Below, piece by piece: positions 1-7,356 of a stretch of DNA of 64,000 nt. The stretch's first letter is position 1; every line of letters begins with the position of its first letter. The translations under genes were made by a program, and so were the position numbers. Source of the DNA: Pseudomonas fluorescens (GTDB lineage: Bacteria; Pseudomonadota; Gammaproteobacteria; Pseudomonadales; Pseudomonadaceae); assembly GCF_902497785.1 (NCBI RefSeq), contig NZ_CABVHK010000013.1, forward strand, positions 154,281 to 218,280, given 5' to 3'. Below the pieces are notes generated by a model, which was not told where the DNA came from, ran no database searches, and saw only the letters and a program-made list of their open reading frames with translations.

Positions 1-1
1 C

Positions 2-916
2 GATCTGACTCGCAAGGTCTGGACGATGGTCGAGGCCACGGCCGGCAACACGGCATTGCGCGAAAAGCTGTTTCGCATGGCCACTGCCCCCACGACGTGC
101 GTGGATGCAGGCGCCCAGTTGTTCAATGCCATGGGCGTGGAGGTGCTGATTGTGCAGGCAAACGAGTTGGGCGCAGACGACCTCATCCAGAAGCAGTTGG
201 TCACGCTGGCGCGGGGCAAGTCGCGCCTGGACAGGTTGGGCAAGATTGCCCGCGAGCGGATCGCTGACTTGCTGGAGGAGGGGCGCCAGTTTATCGAGCT
301 GGATGAACACGGGAACTTGATTTCCCACCGAGATGCGCAGGGGCAACTGCTGGAGGACATCGACGAGGTGGAAATCCATATGGTCTACGCCACTCAATTG
401 GCTGGGTCGAAGCTTCTGGATCTGCCATGGCAATCCCGGGAAATGCGCTTCCACGCCACAGGTGTGACGCCCGAAATGCTCGAGAGGGCTTACGTTCGGG
501 TGCTGGCGGAAGAGAAAGGGCCGAAACTGCAAGCGCTGCTGCTCGAGCAGGATTTCTGGGTTAACTACCTCAAGCGATCCAACGTGCAACGGATCGCCGT
601 GCTGCACGCCAGGGCCGAACCCCTGCTGGACTTGCAGGCCGCGCAACAAGCCTGGCTCGACAGCGATTCGGCGGTGCACAGGATTTATTGGCGTTCACAA
701 GTGCGCCGCCTGGCGAAACTGCTGGGCAAGTCGGAGAGTGAAATCAAACCTGGCGCGGTGCTGAGCGATGAACAGTATTACGCCGAGATGGCCACGATCG
801 CGGCGCAGGAAAAAACCCTCATTGGCGAACTGACCGCAGAAGCAATCCGGCGCGCCGATCTGCAACCGGTTGAAAATCCAACGAGCGTCGAGCGCAACGA
901 AGTCACTTCAACGTGA
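2..916 (+). CDS. NEL-type E3 ubiquitin ligase, C-terminal part (5' end outside window)
   Basis: The reading frame is open to the left edge, so this is the C-terminal ~304 residues of a larger protein. It resembles the novel E3 ligase (NEL) domain of IpaH/SspH effectors and of large Pseudomonas proteins with dermonecrotic-toxin-like and leucine-rich-repeat regions. The likely catalytic CxD motif is visible as T-T-C-V-D-A-G, with the Cys codon at 98-100 and the Asp codon at 104-106, followed by a helical segment (QLFNAMGVEVL) typical of the domain. The rest is long, charged and helical. NEL enzymes pass ubiquitin from a host E2 to target proteins, so this would act inside eukaryotic cells after secretion. 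No secretion signal can be judged because the N-terminus is missing. It converges on the urease operon. The domain call is by eye. Confidence 0.72.
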   Translation, partial: DLTRKVWTMVEATAGNTALREKLFRMATAPTTCVDAGAQLFNAMGVEVLIVQANELGADDLIQKQLVTLARGKSRLDRLGKIARERIADLLEEGRQFIELDEHGNLISHRDAQGQLLEDIDEVEIHMVYATQLAGSKLLDLPWQSREMRFHATGVTPEMLERAYVRVLAEEKGPKLQALLLEQDFWVNYLKRSNVQRIAVLHARAEPLLDLQAAQQAWLDSDSAVHRIYWRSQVRRLAKLLGKSESEIKPGAVLSDEQYYAEMATIAAQEKTLIGELTAEAIRRADLQPVENPTSVERNEVTST

Positions 917-926
917 GCGCACCCAA

Positions 927-949
927 GCCCCGCCGCCGAGCGGTGGGGC
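927..949. terminator. Hairpin between convergent genes
   Basis: GCCCCGCCG at 927-935 pairs with CGGTGGGGC at 941-949 (one G-T pair) around a CGAG loop. It lies in the 46-nt gap between two convergent stop codons, so it may end transcription from both sides. There is no clear T-run on either strand. Confidence 0.45.
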
Positions 950-962
950 CTGGGCCCGTCGA

Positions 963-2663
963 TCAGAACAGGAAGTAACGCTGGGCCATCGGCAGCGTTT
1001 CCGCCGGTTCGCACCACAGCAGCACACCGTCAGCCTTGACCTGATAAGTCTGCGGGTCGACGTCGATGTCCGGCAGGTAATCGTTGTGGATCAAATCGGT
1101 TTTCTGCACATCGCGGCAACCTTTGACCACGGCGATTTTCTTCTTCAAGCCCAAGGCTTCCGGTAGTCCCGCCTCGTACGCCGCCTGACTGATGAAGGTC
1201 ATGCTGGTGGCGTGCAGCGAGCCGCCGTAACTGGCAAACATCGGGCGGTAATGCACCGGTTGCGGTGTCGGAATCGACGCGTTGGCGTCGCCCATCAGGC
1301 TCGCCGCAATGGCGCCGCCCTTGAGAATCAACGTCGGCTTGACCCCGAAAAACGCCGGGCGCCACAGCACCAGATCGGCCCATTTCCCCACTTCCACCGA
1401 ACCCACTTCATGGCTGATGCCATGGGTGATTGCCGGGTTGATGGTGTACTTGGCGATGTAGCGTTTGGCGCGAAAGTTGTCGTTGCCTGCGCCGTCACCG
1501 GGCAGCGGGCCGCGCTGCTTTTTCATCTTGTCGGCGGTCTGCCAGGTGCGCGTGATGACTTCGCCGACACGGCCCATGGCCTGACTGTCGGAGCTGATCA
1601 TCGAGAACGCGCCGAGGTCGTGCAGGATGTCTTCGGCAGCAATTGTCTCGCGGCGGATGCGGCTTTCGGCGAAGGCCACGTCTTCGGCAATGCTCGGGTC
1701 GAGATGGTGGCAGACCATCAGCATGTCGAGGTGTTCGTCGATGGTGTTGCGGGTGAACGGCCGGGTCGGGTTGGTCGAACTCGGCAGCACATTGGCGAAA
1801 CCGCAGGCCTTGATGATGTCCGGGGCATGACCGCCGCCCGCGCCTTCGGTGTGATAGGTGTGGATGGTGCGGCCCTTGAACGCGGCGAGGGTGGTTTCGA
1901 CGAAGCCGGACTCGTTGAGGGTGTCGGTGTGGATCGCGACCTGCACGTCGTATTGGTCGGCGACGTTCAGGCAGTTGTCGATACTCGCCGGGGTGGTGCC
2001 CCAGTCCTCGTGCAGCTTGAGGCCGATGGCGCCGGCCTTGACCTGTTCGATCAACGGTTCCGGCAGGCTGGCGTTGCCCTTGCCGGTGAGGCCGATGTTC
2101 ATCGGGAACGCATCCGCCGCCTGGAGCATTCGCGCCAGGTGCCACGGGCCGGAGGTGCAGGTGGTCGCGTTGGTGCCGGTGGCCGGGCCGGTGCCGCCGC
2201 CGATCATGGTGGTGACACCGCTCATCAGCGCTTCTTCGATCTGCTGCGGGCAGATGAAGTGGATGTGCGTGTCGATGCCGCCGGCGGTGAGGATCATGCC
2301 TTCACCGGCAATCACTTCGGTGCTGGCGCCGATGGCGAGGGTGACGTTCGGCTGCACGTCCGGGTTGCCCGCCTTGCCGATGCCGGCGATGCGCCCGTCC
2401 TTGAGGCCGACATCGGCTTTGACGATGCCCCAGTGGTCGATGATCAGCGCGTTGGTGATCACCGTGTCGACGACGTCGGCAGCGAGCAGTTGGCTTTGGC
2501 CCTGACCATCGCGGATGACTTTACCGCCGCCGAATTTCACTTCTTCGCCGTAGGTAGTGAAGTCTTTCTCGACCTCGATCCACAGCTCGGTGTCGGCCAG
2601 ACGGACCTTGTCACCGACGGTGGGGCCGAACATGTCGGCGTAGGCTTGTCTTGAGATTTTCAT
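963..2663 (-). CDS. ureC: Urease subunit alpha (catalytic)
   Basis: Catalytic subunit of the nickel enzyme that hydrolyses urea to ammonia and carbamate in the cytoplasm. The 566-residue product has the family's usual length. The metal-binding and catalytic motifs are present: HIHFICPQQ (two His ligands), GLKLHEDWG (the lysine that is carbamylated to bridge the nickels), a His in THHE-type context (TYHTEGAGGGH), the flap Cys in MVCHHLD, and the Asp ligand in SSDSQAMG. I chose ATG 2663 (MKISRQAYADMFG) over the in-frame ATG at 2669 because AAGG lies 7 nt upstream of 2663 and only 1 nt from the other. It is the last gene of the leftward urt-ure series, separated from ureB by a repeat-filled gap. 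The accessory genes ureEFG do not follow it. Confidence 0.98.
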   Translation of the reverse strand: MKISRQAYADMFGPTVGDKVRLADTELWIEVEKDFTTYGEEVKFGGGKVIRDGQGQSQLLAADVVDTVITNALIIDHWGIVKADVGLKDGRIAGIGKAGNPDVQPNVTLAIGASTEVIAGEGMILTAGGIDTHIHFICPQQIEEALMSGVTTMIGGGTGPATGTNATTCTSGPWHLARMLQAADAFPMNIGLTGKGNASLPEPLIEQVKAGAIGLKLHEDWGTTPASIDNCLNVADQYDVQVAIHTDTLNESGFVETTLAAFKGRTIHTYHTEGAGGGHAPDIIKACGFANVLPSSTNPTRPFTRNTIDEHLDMLMVCHHLDPSIAEDVAFAESRIRRETIAAEDILHDLGAFSMISSDSQAMGRVGEVITRTWQTADKMKKQRGPLPGDGAGNDNFRAKRYIAKYTINPAITHGISHEVGSVEVGKWADLVLWRPAFFGVKPTLILKGGAIAASLMGDANASIPTPQPVHYRPMFASYGGSLHATSMTFISQAAYEAGLPEALGLKKKIAVVKGCRDVQKTDLIHNDYLPDIDVDPQTYQVKADGVLLWCEPAETLPMAQRYFLF

Positions 2664-2712
2664 GGGCATGCCTTGGGATTCAATTGGTTTTGAGACCGCT
2701 CGCGTAGCTCGC

Positions 2713-2861
2713 TATCGCAGCCTCGCTGCGCTCGACAGCTCCTACGGGTGTTCACACAAAATGGCGGTTGTGCGCGGCATTTCACACACACACACACACA
2801 CAATCGAGGTTGTGCGCAGCCTCTGTAGGAGCTGTCGAGCGAAGCGAGGCTGCGATCTTTT
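2713..2861. repeat. REPIN-like inverted repeat with an internal CA dinucleotide tract
   Basis: Two copies of the same palindromic unit face each other. One runs from the TCGCAGCCTCG region at 2714 to the CTCCTACGG region near 2747; the other is TGTAGGAGCTGTCGAGCG... at 2824-2861. Between them, 2783-2802 is a run of about ten CA dinucleotides. The element fills the gap between ureB and ureC, so it would be transcribed within the operon. Confidence 0.85.
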
Positions 2862-2877
2862 GGGACCACCGCCGGTT

Positions 2878-3186
2878 TCAATCGAGGCCACCCATGATCC
2901 TGCCGGCAAACCCGAACACCCGGCGATGACCGGCCAGGTCCACCAGCTCCACCTCGCGGCTCTGCCCCGGTTCGAAGCGCACGGCGGTGCCGGCCGGGAT
3001 GTTCAGGCGCATGCCGCGACTGGCGGCGCGGTCGAAGGTCAGGGCGTCGTTGGTTTCGAAAAAATGGTAATGCGAGCCGACCTGGATCGGCCGGTCACCG
3101 CTGTTGGCCACTGTCAGGCTGAGGGTGCGGCGGCCCACATTCAGTTCGATGTCGCCGGGCTGGATCTGGTATTCACCGGGAATCAT
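2878..3186 (-). CDS. ureB: Urease subunit beta
   Basis: Small structural subunit of urease, 102 residues, as in other bacteria with split UreA/UreB/UreC. It starts MIPGEYQIQPGDIELN and carries the conserved VGSHYHFFETN and FDR...RLNIPAGTAVRFEPG segments. The longer open frame up to 3252 adds a sequence unlike the family, so ATG 3186 is the start. That ATG overlaps the stop of the acetyltransferase gene upstream by one base (TGATG), which points to translational coupling. Confidence 0.97.
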   Translation of the reverse strand: MIPGEYQIQPGDIELNVGRRTLSLTVANSGDRPIQVGSHYHFFETNDALTFDRAASRGMRLNIPAGTAVRFEPGQSREVELVDLAGHRRVFGFAGRIMGGLD

Positions 3187-3719
3187 CAATGGGCTCCCTG
3201 GAGCACTTTGTAATAGAGGGCGGTCGGTTTGTACTGGCCGCTCGGGTCGCACGCGTAATCGGGAATTTCACCGGCGCGGGTGTAACCCAGGGCTTTGTAG
3301 AAATCTTCGGCGGGGGAACCGGCTTCGGTATCGAGAAAAAGCATGCCGCGTTTGTGTTGGAGGGCGGCCTGTTCCAGCGCGCTCATCAACTGTTGGCCCA
3401 ACCCACGACGACGCGCTTCCTCGCGCACCAGCAGTTTCTGCACCTCGGCGCGGTTCAGGCCGTTGGCTTTCTGGCACAGGGTCAACTGGACGCTGGCCTG
3501 CACCTGCTCATCCTTGACCACCACCCACAGCAGCACGTTGCCTTTGTTCAGGTTTTCCTGAACCTCATCGAAATAGGCCCGTGCCTGGAGGGCGTCCAGA
3601 TTGGCCATGAAACCGACGCTGGCGCCATAGCCGACGGCGTCGAGAAGCAGCTCTATCAAACCCTGACGATAATGCGCAAAGCTTTCAACATTGACGCGGC
3701 GCAGTTGGGCGGCGTTCAT
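3186..3719 (-). CDS. GNAT-family N-acetyltransferase inside the urease operon
   Basis: The 177-residue protein has the GNAT acetyl-CoA fold. The core motif A pattern is visible (EVQKLLVREEARRRGLGQQL, the R-x-x-G-x-G/A pyrophosphate loop), followed by LFLDTEAGSPAEDFYKALGY, the typical beta5-alpha4 segment in which the enzyme arm contacts CoA. The substrate cannot be told from sequence. It sits between the phosphinothricin-acetyltransferase-like gene (6 nt gap) and ureB (1 nt overlap), so it is surely cotranscribed with urease. It could modify a small amine or a protein. Nothing is known that ties it directly to urease activity. Confidence 0.88.
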   Translation of the reverse strand: MNAAQLRRVNVESFAHYRQGLIELLLDAVGYGASVGFMANLDALQARAYFDEVQENLNKGNVLLWVVVKDEQVQASVQLTLCQKANGLNRAEVQKLLVREEARRRGLGQQLMSALEQAALQHKRGMLFLDTEAGSPAEDFYKALGYTRAGEIPDYACDPSGQYKPTALYYKVLQGAH

Positions 3720-3725
3720 CGGGCG

Positions 3726-4259
3726 TTACTCCTTGCTGGCGGGCGGCGGTTCGGCGCCAGGATTGAGGGTCAATTGCATAAAGGTCAGGTCCAGCCAGCG
3801 ACCGAACTTGGTGCCCACCTGAGGCATTTGCCCGGTGGTCACGAAACCGGCGCGTTCATGCAAGCGAATGGACGCGGCATTGCCGCTTTCGATGGCCGCG
3901 ACCATCACGTGTTTGTCGCAGCCTTTGGCGCGTTCGACCAGCGTTGCCATCAACCGTGGGCCCAGACCATTGCCGCGTTGGTCGCTGCGTACATAGACCG
4001 AGTGCTCGACGGTGTGACGGAAACCATCGAACGGCCGCCAGTCACCGAATGAAGCGTAGCCCAGCACCGTATTGTCGCCGTCAACGATCACCAGAATCGG
4101 ATAGCCCTGGGCTTGTCGGGCGCTGAACCAGGCCTGGCGGTTGCCCAGGTCAACGGCCTGTTCGTTCCAGATCGCCGTGGTGTTGAGGACGGCGTCGTTG
4201 TAGATGTCGCGGATCGCCGGCAGATCGGCATGCACTGCATCGCGAATGTCGTAAGTCAT
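3726..4259 (-). CDS. Phosphinothricin / methionine-sulfoximine acetyltransferase-like GNAT enzyme
   Basis: A 177-residue GNAT enzyme that reads like the Pat/MddA/PITA group: IRDAVHADLPAIRDIYNDAVLNTTA at the N-terminus (quoted in part), SVYVRSDQRGNGLG as the acetyl-CoA loop, and ESGNAASIRLHERAGF near the C-terminus. Members N-acetylate methionine sulfone, methionine sulfoximine and phosphinothricin, which are glutamine-synthetase inhibitors. In P. aeruginosa the corresponding gene (PA4866) also lies between ureA and ureB. Placement with urea and nitrogen genes fits a role in protecting glutamine synthetase, but that link is inferred. The gene starts 9 nt after the ureA stop. Confidence 0.88.
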   Translation of the reverse strand: MTYDIRDAVHADLPAIRDIYNDAVLNTTAIWNEQAVDLGNRQAWFSARQAQGYPILVIVDGDNTVLGYASFGDWRPFDGFRHTVEHSVYVRSDQRGNGLGPRLMATLVERAKGCDKHVMVAAIESGNAASIRLHERAGFVTTGQMPQVGTKFGRWLDLTFMQLTLNPGAEPPPASKE

Positions 4260-4268
4260 GACGCGGCC

Positions 4269-4571
4269 TCAGGCGATGGGTTGGTGGACGGTGACCAGTT
4301 TGGTGCCGTCAGGGAAAGTCGCCTCGACCTGAATCTCCGGGATCATCTCCGGGATGCCTTCCATCACCTGTTCGCGGCTGAGCAGTGTGGTGCCGAAGTG
4401 CATCAGCTCGGCCACGGTCCTACCGTCGCGAGCGCCTTCGAGCAGCGCCGCCGATATGTAGGCCATGGCTTCCGGGTAATTGAGTTTCACACCGCGCGCC
4501 AAACGCCGCTCGGCGACGAGGCCGGCGGTGAAAATCAGCAGCTTGTCTTTTTCGCGTGGGGTCAGGTCCAT
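4269..4571 (-). CDS. ureA: Urease subunit gamma
   Basis: Urease gamma subunit, 100 residues, starting MDLTPREKDKLLIFTAG, the near-invariant start of the family, and containing LNYPEAMAYIS and VQVEATFPDGTKLVTVH-type segments. The open frame extends upstream to 4724, but that stretch is repeat sequence (a REP element), so ATG 4571 is the real start. It lies downstream of ureD and upstream of the two acetyltransferases. Confidence 0.97.
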   Translation of the reverse strand: MDLTPREKDKLLIFTAGLVAERRLARGVKLNYPEAMAYISAALLEGARDGRTVAELMHFGTTLLSREQVMEGIPEMIPEIQVEATFPDGTKLVTVHQPIA

Positions 4572-4624
4572 CGTTGGAATCCATCTGGGCAAATAAAAAA
4601 AATTAGGATTTGTGAGCACCCCCC

Positions 4625-4716
4625 CTGTGGGAGCGAGCTTGCTCGCGATAGCGGTGTGTCTGGCGACGGCAATGTCGTGTGTGCCAACGCCATCGCGAGC
4701 AAGCTCGCTCCCACAG
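4625..4716. repeat. REPIN-like inverted repeat (GTGGGAGCGAGCTTGCTCGCGA type)
   Basis: TGTGGGAGCGAGCTTGCTCG at the left end reappears in reverse complement at the right end (4691-4716), with about 40 bp between. It lies between ureD and ureA on the operon transcript and can form a long hairpin. Confidence 0.9.
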
Positions 4717-4725
4717 AAAAGCAAA

Positions 4726-5565
4726 TCAGGTGCTCCATATTCTGGGGGGAACTGCTTCTCGGCCTAACAGCTCAGGCCTGAGCAATCGCCATAATTCGAT
4801 CAACCAACCCCGCGCCAGCAACGCTTCGCTGGCCAGACACCGGGCAACGAGCAAGCCGGGCAGTTGTGTCAGGTCGCCGCGGACATCATTGGGCAGCGAG
4901 CGGCACTTCTCCAGCAATTCACTATCAATTTCCCCCGTCACCAACAACGTCGCAAACACCGGTTGCCCGTCCAGGCCAATCGGCGAATCGAGCAGACCGT
5001 CGCCCCCGACAATGCGCTGGCGTTCGTGCCAGAGCAACTGGCCGTCGCGGCGGATATTCAATTGCGCCTGAAAATGCCCGAGACCGAAACGCTCGCCACT
5101 GGCCGGTCGACCCAGCGCAACGACGTCCCAGTAGAACAACCGCGCGTCACCTTCCAGATCAATGGAGGTGCTGAGTTCGGCTTGAGCGGCGCTGAAGATA
5201 ATCGTCTCTTGCGGCAGCCACTCCAGCGTCGCGCCCGCGGCCACTTTCAACGTCAGTGTCTGATAAGCCGGCCCCGCTGCGCGGTACCACTTCGCTGCGC
5301 CGGGGCTGGTGATTTGCGCCCAGGCGTCAGTGCCCACGCTGGCCGAAATGTCGAGCCGATCACCACCGGCAATCCCGCCCGGCGGGTGCACGATGATGTG
5401 CTGGCACACCTCGGGCCCTTCGGCGTACAGATGCTTCTGCACCCGCAACGGACCCTGGTGCCGGCGCAGCACCGGGCGGGTGCTGTCGCCGAATCGGGCA
5501 TAGCCCAGTTCCAGCTCGGCGTGCCAACGTGGGGTAAACAGGGCAGTGGGAAGAGGTAAATTCAT
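4726..5565 (-). CDS. ureD: Urease accessory protein UreD
   Basis: UreD (UreH) binds apo-urease and, with UreF and UreG, delivers nickel and carbon dioxide to the active site. The 279-residue length is normal. Conserved features are the N-terminal W-x-A-x-L-x-L-x-Y/F pattern, the LYAEGPEVCQHIIVHPPGGIAGGD block (quoted in part: HPPGGIAGGD), and SPGAAKWYR. The start is ATG 5565, 30 nt after urtE, so it follows the transporter genes on the same strand. UreE, UreF and UreG must be encoded elsewhere. Confidence 0.96.
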   Translation of the reverse strand: MNLPLPTALFTPRWHAELELGYARFGDSTRPVLRRHQGPLRVQKHLYAEGPEVCQHIIVHPPGGIAGGDRLDISASVGTDAWAQITSPGAAKWYRAAGPAYQTLTLKVAAGATLEWLPQETIIFSAAQAELSTSIDLEGDARLFYWDVVALGRPASGERFGLGHFQAQLNIRRDGQLLWHERQRIVGGDGLLDSPIGLDGQPVFATLLVTGEIDSELLEKCRSLPNDVRGDLTQLPGLLVARCLASEALLARGWLIELWRLLRPELLGREAVPPRIWST

Positions 5566-5595
5566 GATTTCTGATTATCGTTCGGACACTACAGA

Positions 5596-6294
5596 TTAGA
5601 TCGTTACCAAACCGCGAACACCCTCGGCTTCCATATTTTCTCCGCGACCCTGCTGCACGATCTCGCCTCGGGACATCACCAAGTATTGATCGGCCAGTTC
5701 GGCGGCGAAATCGTAGAACTGTTCCACCAGCAAAATCGCCATGTCACCGCGCGCGGCGAGCTTCTTGATCACCGCGCCGATTTCCTTGATCACCGACGGC
5801 TGGATGCCTTCGGTCGGCTCATCAAGAATCAGCAACCGCGGTCGGCTGGCCAATGCTCTACCGATGGCAAGCTGCTGCTGCTGCCCGCCGGACAAGTCGC
5901 CGCCACGGCGTTGCTTCATTTGCAGCAACACCGGGAACAATTCGTAGATGAACGCCGGGACTTCTTTCGCTTCGCTGCCTGGAAACCGCGACAGGCCCAT
6001 CAGCAGGTTTTCTTCAACGGTGAGCCGGCCGAAAATCTCACGGCCCTGCGGCACGTAGGCGATCCCGGCATGCACCCGCTGATGCGGTTTGAACGTGGTG
6101 ATCGGTTTGCCTTCCCAATTCACCGCGCCTTCCTTTGCCGGCAGCAGACCCATCAGGCATTTGAGCAGGGTGGTCTTGCCCACGCCGTTGCGCCCGAGCA
6201 GGCAAGTGACTTCACCGACCTTCACGTCAAACGTCAGGCCGCGCAGGATGTGGCTACCGCCGTAATACTGATGCAGCTTGTCGACTTGCAGCAT
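5596..6294 (-). CDS. urtE: Urea ABC transporter ATP-binding protein UrtE
   Basis: ATPase of the LivF type, 232 residues, one of two nucleotide-binding subunits of the urea importer UrtABCDE at the inner membrane. Visible motifs are Walker A GRNGVGKTT, signature LSGGQQQQLAIGRAL, Walker B LLILDEPTEGI and the H-loop region VEQ. I took ATG 6294 as the start because an AAGG lies 9 nt upstream; an in-frame TTG at 6300 would be only 3 nt from it. A repeat element separates it from urtD. Confidence 0.96.
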   Translation of the reverse strand: MLQVDKLHQYYGGSHILRGLTFDVKVGEVTCLLGRNGVGKTTLLKCLMGLLPAKEGAVNWEGKPITTFKPHQRVHAGIAYVPQGREIFGRLTVEENLLMGLSRFPGSEAKEVPAFIYELFPVLLQMKQRRGGDLSGGQQQQLAIGRALASRPRLLILDEPTEGIQPSVIKEIGAVIKKLAARGDMAILLVEQFYDFAAELADQYLVMSRGEIVQQGRGENMEAEGVRGLVTI

Positions 6295-6335
6295 GTTCAA
6301 TTACCTTTTATTCCACGACGCGCGTGATCTGCTTT

Positions 6336-6477
6336 CGTAGGAGCTGCCGAGTGAAACGAGGCTGCGATCTTTTGATCTTGATCTTGATCTTTGCTGGCAG
6401 CATTGAAGATCAAAAGATCGCAGCCTCGTTTCACTCGACAGCTCCTACAGCTCCTACAGCTCCTACAGCTCCTACAG
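6336..6477. repeat. REPIN-like inverted repeat with a 9-bp tandem array at one end
   Basis: CGTAGGAGCTGCCGAGTGAA at the left and its reverse complement on the right enclose a GATCTT-rich centre (TTGATCTTGATCTTGATCTT). At the right edge the terminal 9-mer CAGCTCCTA is repeated four times in tandem (6439-6474). The element lies between urtD and urtE in the operon. Confidence 0.9.
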
Positions 6478-6486
6478 GGAATGCGG

Positions 6487-7356
6487 TTATCGGCCGAGAT
6501 ACACCTCGATCACCCGCTCGTTTTCCTGCACCTGTTCCAGCGACCCTTCGGCCAGCACGCTGCCCTGGTGCAACACGGTGACGTGGTCGGCAATCGAGCC
6601 GACGAAGCCCATGTCGTGCTCCACCACCATCAGCGAATGCTTGCCTGCCAGGCGCTTGAACAGCTCGGCGGTGAATTCGGTTTCGGCGTCGGTCATTCCC
6701 GCGACCGGCTCATCGAGCAGCAGCAATTGCGGGTCTTGCATCAACAACATGCCTATCTCCAGAAACTGTTTTTGACCGTGGGACAACAAGCCCGCCGGGC
6801 GATTGACCGAAGTGGTCAGGCGGATGGTGTCCAGCACTTCGCTGATGCGGTCTTTCTGTTCGCCACTCAAGCGCGCCCGCAGGCTGGCCCACACCGACTT
6901 GTCGGTTTTCTGCGCCAGTTCGAGGTTTTCGAACACGCTCAACGCTTCGAACACCGTCGGCTTCTGGAACTTGCGACCGATGCCGGCCTGGGCGATCTGC
7001 ACTTCGCTCATCTGCGTCAGATCGAGGGTTTCACCGAACCAGGCCTTACCGTGGCTGGGCCGGGTCTTGCCAGTGATCACGTCCATCAGCGTGGTCTTGC
7101 CCGCGCCGTTGGGGCCGATGATGCAGCGCAATTCGCCGACGCCGATGTACAGGTTCAAATCATTCAACGCCTTGAACCCATCGAAACTGACGCTGATGTC
7201 TTCCAGGGTCAGAATCGTGCCGTGCCGAGTATCCAGGCCGGGGCCAACGCGTTGACCGAGGCCGATGGCGTCGCGGCTGCTGCCGGCGTCCTTGTTCGGT
7301 TCCGGTGGATAGAAGGCGGGTTCGAGCATGAATTCAGCGGTCGCAGTCGTTCTCAT
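6487..7356 (-). CDS. urtD: Urea ABC transporter ATP-binding protein UrtD
   Basis: LivG-type ATPase, 289 residues. Walker A is GPNGAGKTT, the signature is degenerate (LLSHGQKQFLEIGMLLM, SHGQ in place of SGGQ, as is common in UrtD), and Walker B is LLLLDEPVAGM. About 45 residues precede the ABC core and vary in this family. Its ATG overlaps the urtC stop by one base (TAATG), so the two are coupled. With UrtE it energises urea import. Confidence 0.96.
   Translation of the reverse strand: MRTTATAEFMLEPAFYPPEPNKDAGSSRDAIGLGQRVGPGLDTRHGTILTLEDISVSFDGFKALNDLNLYIGVGELRCIIGPNGAGKTTLMDVITGKTRPSHGKAWFGETLDLTQMSEVQIAQAGIGRKFQKPTVFEALSVFENLELAQKTDKSVWASLRARLSGEQKDRISEVLDTIRLTTSVNRPAGLLSHGQKQFLEIGMLLMQDPQLLLLDEPVAGMTDAETEFTAELFKRLAGKHSLMVVEHDMGFVGSIADHVTVLHQGSVLAEGSLEQVQENERVIEVYLGR

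Noticed and set aside
1212..2654. 480-codon open frame on the plus strand opposite ureC
   Set aside because: It is the high-GC antisense shadow of ureC, with no ribosome-binding site and no family likeness.
6439..6474. Regular short repeats that could suggest a CRISPR array
   Set aside because: The 9-bp units are directly tandem with no spacers and belong to the end of a REPIN; no cas genes are near.
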